DNA of 64,000 nucleotides from Novosphingobium clariflavum (GTDB lineage Bacteria; Pseudomonadota; Alphaproteobacteria; Sphingomonadales; Sphingomonadaceae): positions 1 to 64,000 of the forward strand of contig NZ_JAPCWC010000011.1 of the NCBI RefSeq assembly GCF_026420865.1. Reading direction: 5' to 3'. Both the position numbers and the translations under genes were made by a program. The notes under the pieces are model-generated. The model ran no database searches, was not told where the DNA came from, and saw nothing but the letters and a program-made list of their open reading frames with translations. Positions 62,911 through 64,000 of the stretch are shown here, one piece after another (the first letter of the stretch is position 1; every line of letters begins with the position of its first letter).

Positions 62911-63567
62911 TCAGCCCTCCTTGCCCTGAGGGGCGTAGAACCAGGCTGCGGGCCCTGCGCTGGCCAGCGCCGCTTCCGCCGTCTCGGCGGGAACCGGCCA
63001 CAAGGCGTCTCCCGGCTGCCAGTCCGCCGGCGCCAGCCCCGCGCCCTCGCCCACGCCTTGCAGCGCGGTCAGCAGCCGCAGCATTTCCGGGATCGAACGC
63101 CCCACGGTCAGTGGATAGCTGTTGAGCGCCTGCAGCACCCCGTCCGGATCGATGAAATAGGTCATCCGAACCGTCGCGGAATCATGCGCGCCTGCCCCGA
63201 CCATGCCGAACCCCCGGGCGATCTCCATCGTCGGATCCTCGATGATGGGGAAATTGATCGCCACTCCCGTCGTGTCTCGCATGAGGCGAATCCAGGCGAG
63301 ATGCGAATAGAGGCTATCGACAGAAAGCCCGGCCAGACGACAGCCCAGCGCCTCGAATTGCGGGGCCGCACGCGCAAGCGCCAGCACTTCGCTGGTGCAG
63401 ACAGGGGTGAAGTCGGCGGGGTGGGAAAACAGGATCAGCCACTCTCCGCGATAGGCATCAAGATCGAAGGGCCCTTGCGTGCTGCGAGCCACGAAGCGCG
63501 GCATCCTTTCACCGATACGCAGCGGCTGCAAAAGCGGCTCCTGACTGTCCAAGGCGATCCTCCACAC
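62911..63567 (-). CDS. 1-Cys peroxiredoxin (AhpC/TSA, Prx6-type)
   Basis: A 218-residue peroxiredoxin. The peroxidatic Cys is in HPADFTPVCTSEVLALA with Pro, Thr and a downstream Arg (AWIRLMRDT); no second resolving Cys is evident, so it is the Prx6 type. C-terminal ARC-type extension (PAETAEAALASAGPAAWFY). It reduces peroxides or peroxynitrite in the cytoplasm. It precedes arsR by one base and is likely cotranscribed; its 5' region 63568-63861 carries its promoter. Confidence 0.9.
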   Translation of the reverse strand: MWRIALDSQEPLLQPLRIGERMPRFVARSTQGPFDLDAYRGEWLILFSHPADFTPVCTSEVLALARAAPQFEALGCRLAGLSVDSLYSHLAWIRLMRDTTGVAINFPIIEDPTMEIARGFGMVGAGAHDSATVRMTYFIDPDGVLQALNSYPLTVGRSIPEMLRLLTALQGVGEGAGLAPADWQPGDALWPVPAETAEAALASAGPAAWFYAPQGKEG

Positions 63568-63861
63568 GATTTACGGAACGAACGCTTACAGGATTATGCT
63601 CAATCGGAAAACGACACTTCGTGCATTCGCACGGAATTCCGCCCAGGCGCTGGAATTCATCCCGTCACTATGCCCAGTTTCGTAAATGAAAGTCGCACCA
63701 CAACGCATGATCGCCTGTGGGCCGACTGAAACTGCGAGGCGCTTTCGCCATGGTCGCGAGACGAAGACACTTTTACACAAAGTGATGCGGACCGAACATA
63801 GCCCTGCGACAGCTGCCCCTCACAAGGAAAGACGTCGCCAGTTCGCAAAGGGCTTTTCCGG

Positions 63862-64000
63862 ATGTTCCGCCTGCTCCAGACCGCCGCCGCCATCGCCGCA
63901 TCCTCTTCGCTGGCTTACGGCATCGCCCCCGGCCTCGAGCACAAGGCCGCACTCCCGCCGCCCGGCCAGCCTATCGTGGTCGGCGCGGACAAGCCGGTTT
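63862..64000 (+). CDS. Partial exported protein, cut by the window end
   Basis: An ATG at 63862 opens a frame with no stop before the window ends (46 codons). It begins MFRLLQTAAAIAASSSLAYG, a plausible signal peptide, then proceeds IAPGLEHKAALPPPGQPIVV. The family cannot be named from this fragment. Divergent from the peroxiredoxin; the 294-bp gap 63568-63861 shows no other gene. Confidence 0.5.
   Translation, partial: MFRLLQTAAAIAASSSLAYGIAPGLEHKAALPPPGQPIVVGADKPV

Overview
The window is high-GC chromosomal DNA of an alphaproteobacterium, most likely a sphingomonad close to Novosphingobium or Sphingobium. This rests on family resemblance and synteny, not on any search: a RcGTA-type gene cluster with DUF6127 and DUF2793 members, a MipZ-type FtsZ regulator, an ExbB protein followed by several ExbD proteins, an OmpA with a long poly-proline linker, and many GTG/TTG starts coupled to the upstream stop codon. 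No rRNA, tRNA, CRISPR array or insertion sequence was recognised.

Layout. 36-6944 is an accessory block dominated by a divergent catabolic cluster: FAH-family hydrolase, cupin and SDR on the minus strand, and a histidinol-dehydrogenase-like enzyme, SDR, alpha/beta hydrolase, VOC enzyme and Abm-domain protein on the plus strand. The two arms share a promoter region with a small inverted repeat. After a perfect-armed palindrome (7008-7051) and a YqaA-type membrane protein comes a gene transfer agent cluster (7894-14057). It is intact from the small terminase subunit to the prohead protease, but a large internal deletion has fused the start of the capsid gene to the end of the tail-tip gene, and a frameshift follows. 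The rest is largely housekeeping: ompA, queC, hslO-argF-argD, a double cold-shock protein, a nitrogen-sensing operon (glnK-amtB-glnB) behind a sigma-54 promoter, prfC, pheST, rpmI-rplT, prs, glpX, hom, a TonB/ExbB/ExbD energisation operon with three ExbD paralogues, a DEXH helicase, a phosphohexomutase, mipZ, panC, a CsgG-type protein and a two-component system. Last comes a cytochrome bd module in which cydABX and cydDC diverge around an FNR/FixK-type box, followed by a peroxiredoxin-ArsR pair.

The most unusual objects are: (i) a roughly 270-bp nested palindrome at 21303-21572 that can fold as an outer stem carrying two inner hairpins and fills the gap between two convergent genes, supplying the stop codon of one; (ii) the deletion-fused gene transfer agent remnant, which still has a near-consensus promoter; (iii) the uncharacterised catabolic cluster, whose enzymes suggest oxidation of an alcohol to an acid followed by C-C bond hydrolysis of diketo-type intermediates; and (iv) regulatory sites readable by eye, namely a sigma-54 promoter before glnK and an FNR-like box touching the cydD start. 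Every family assignment is by reading protein motifs; nothing was searched against a database.
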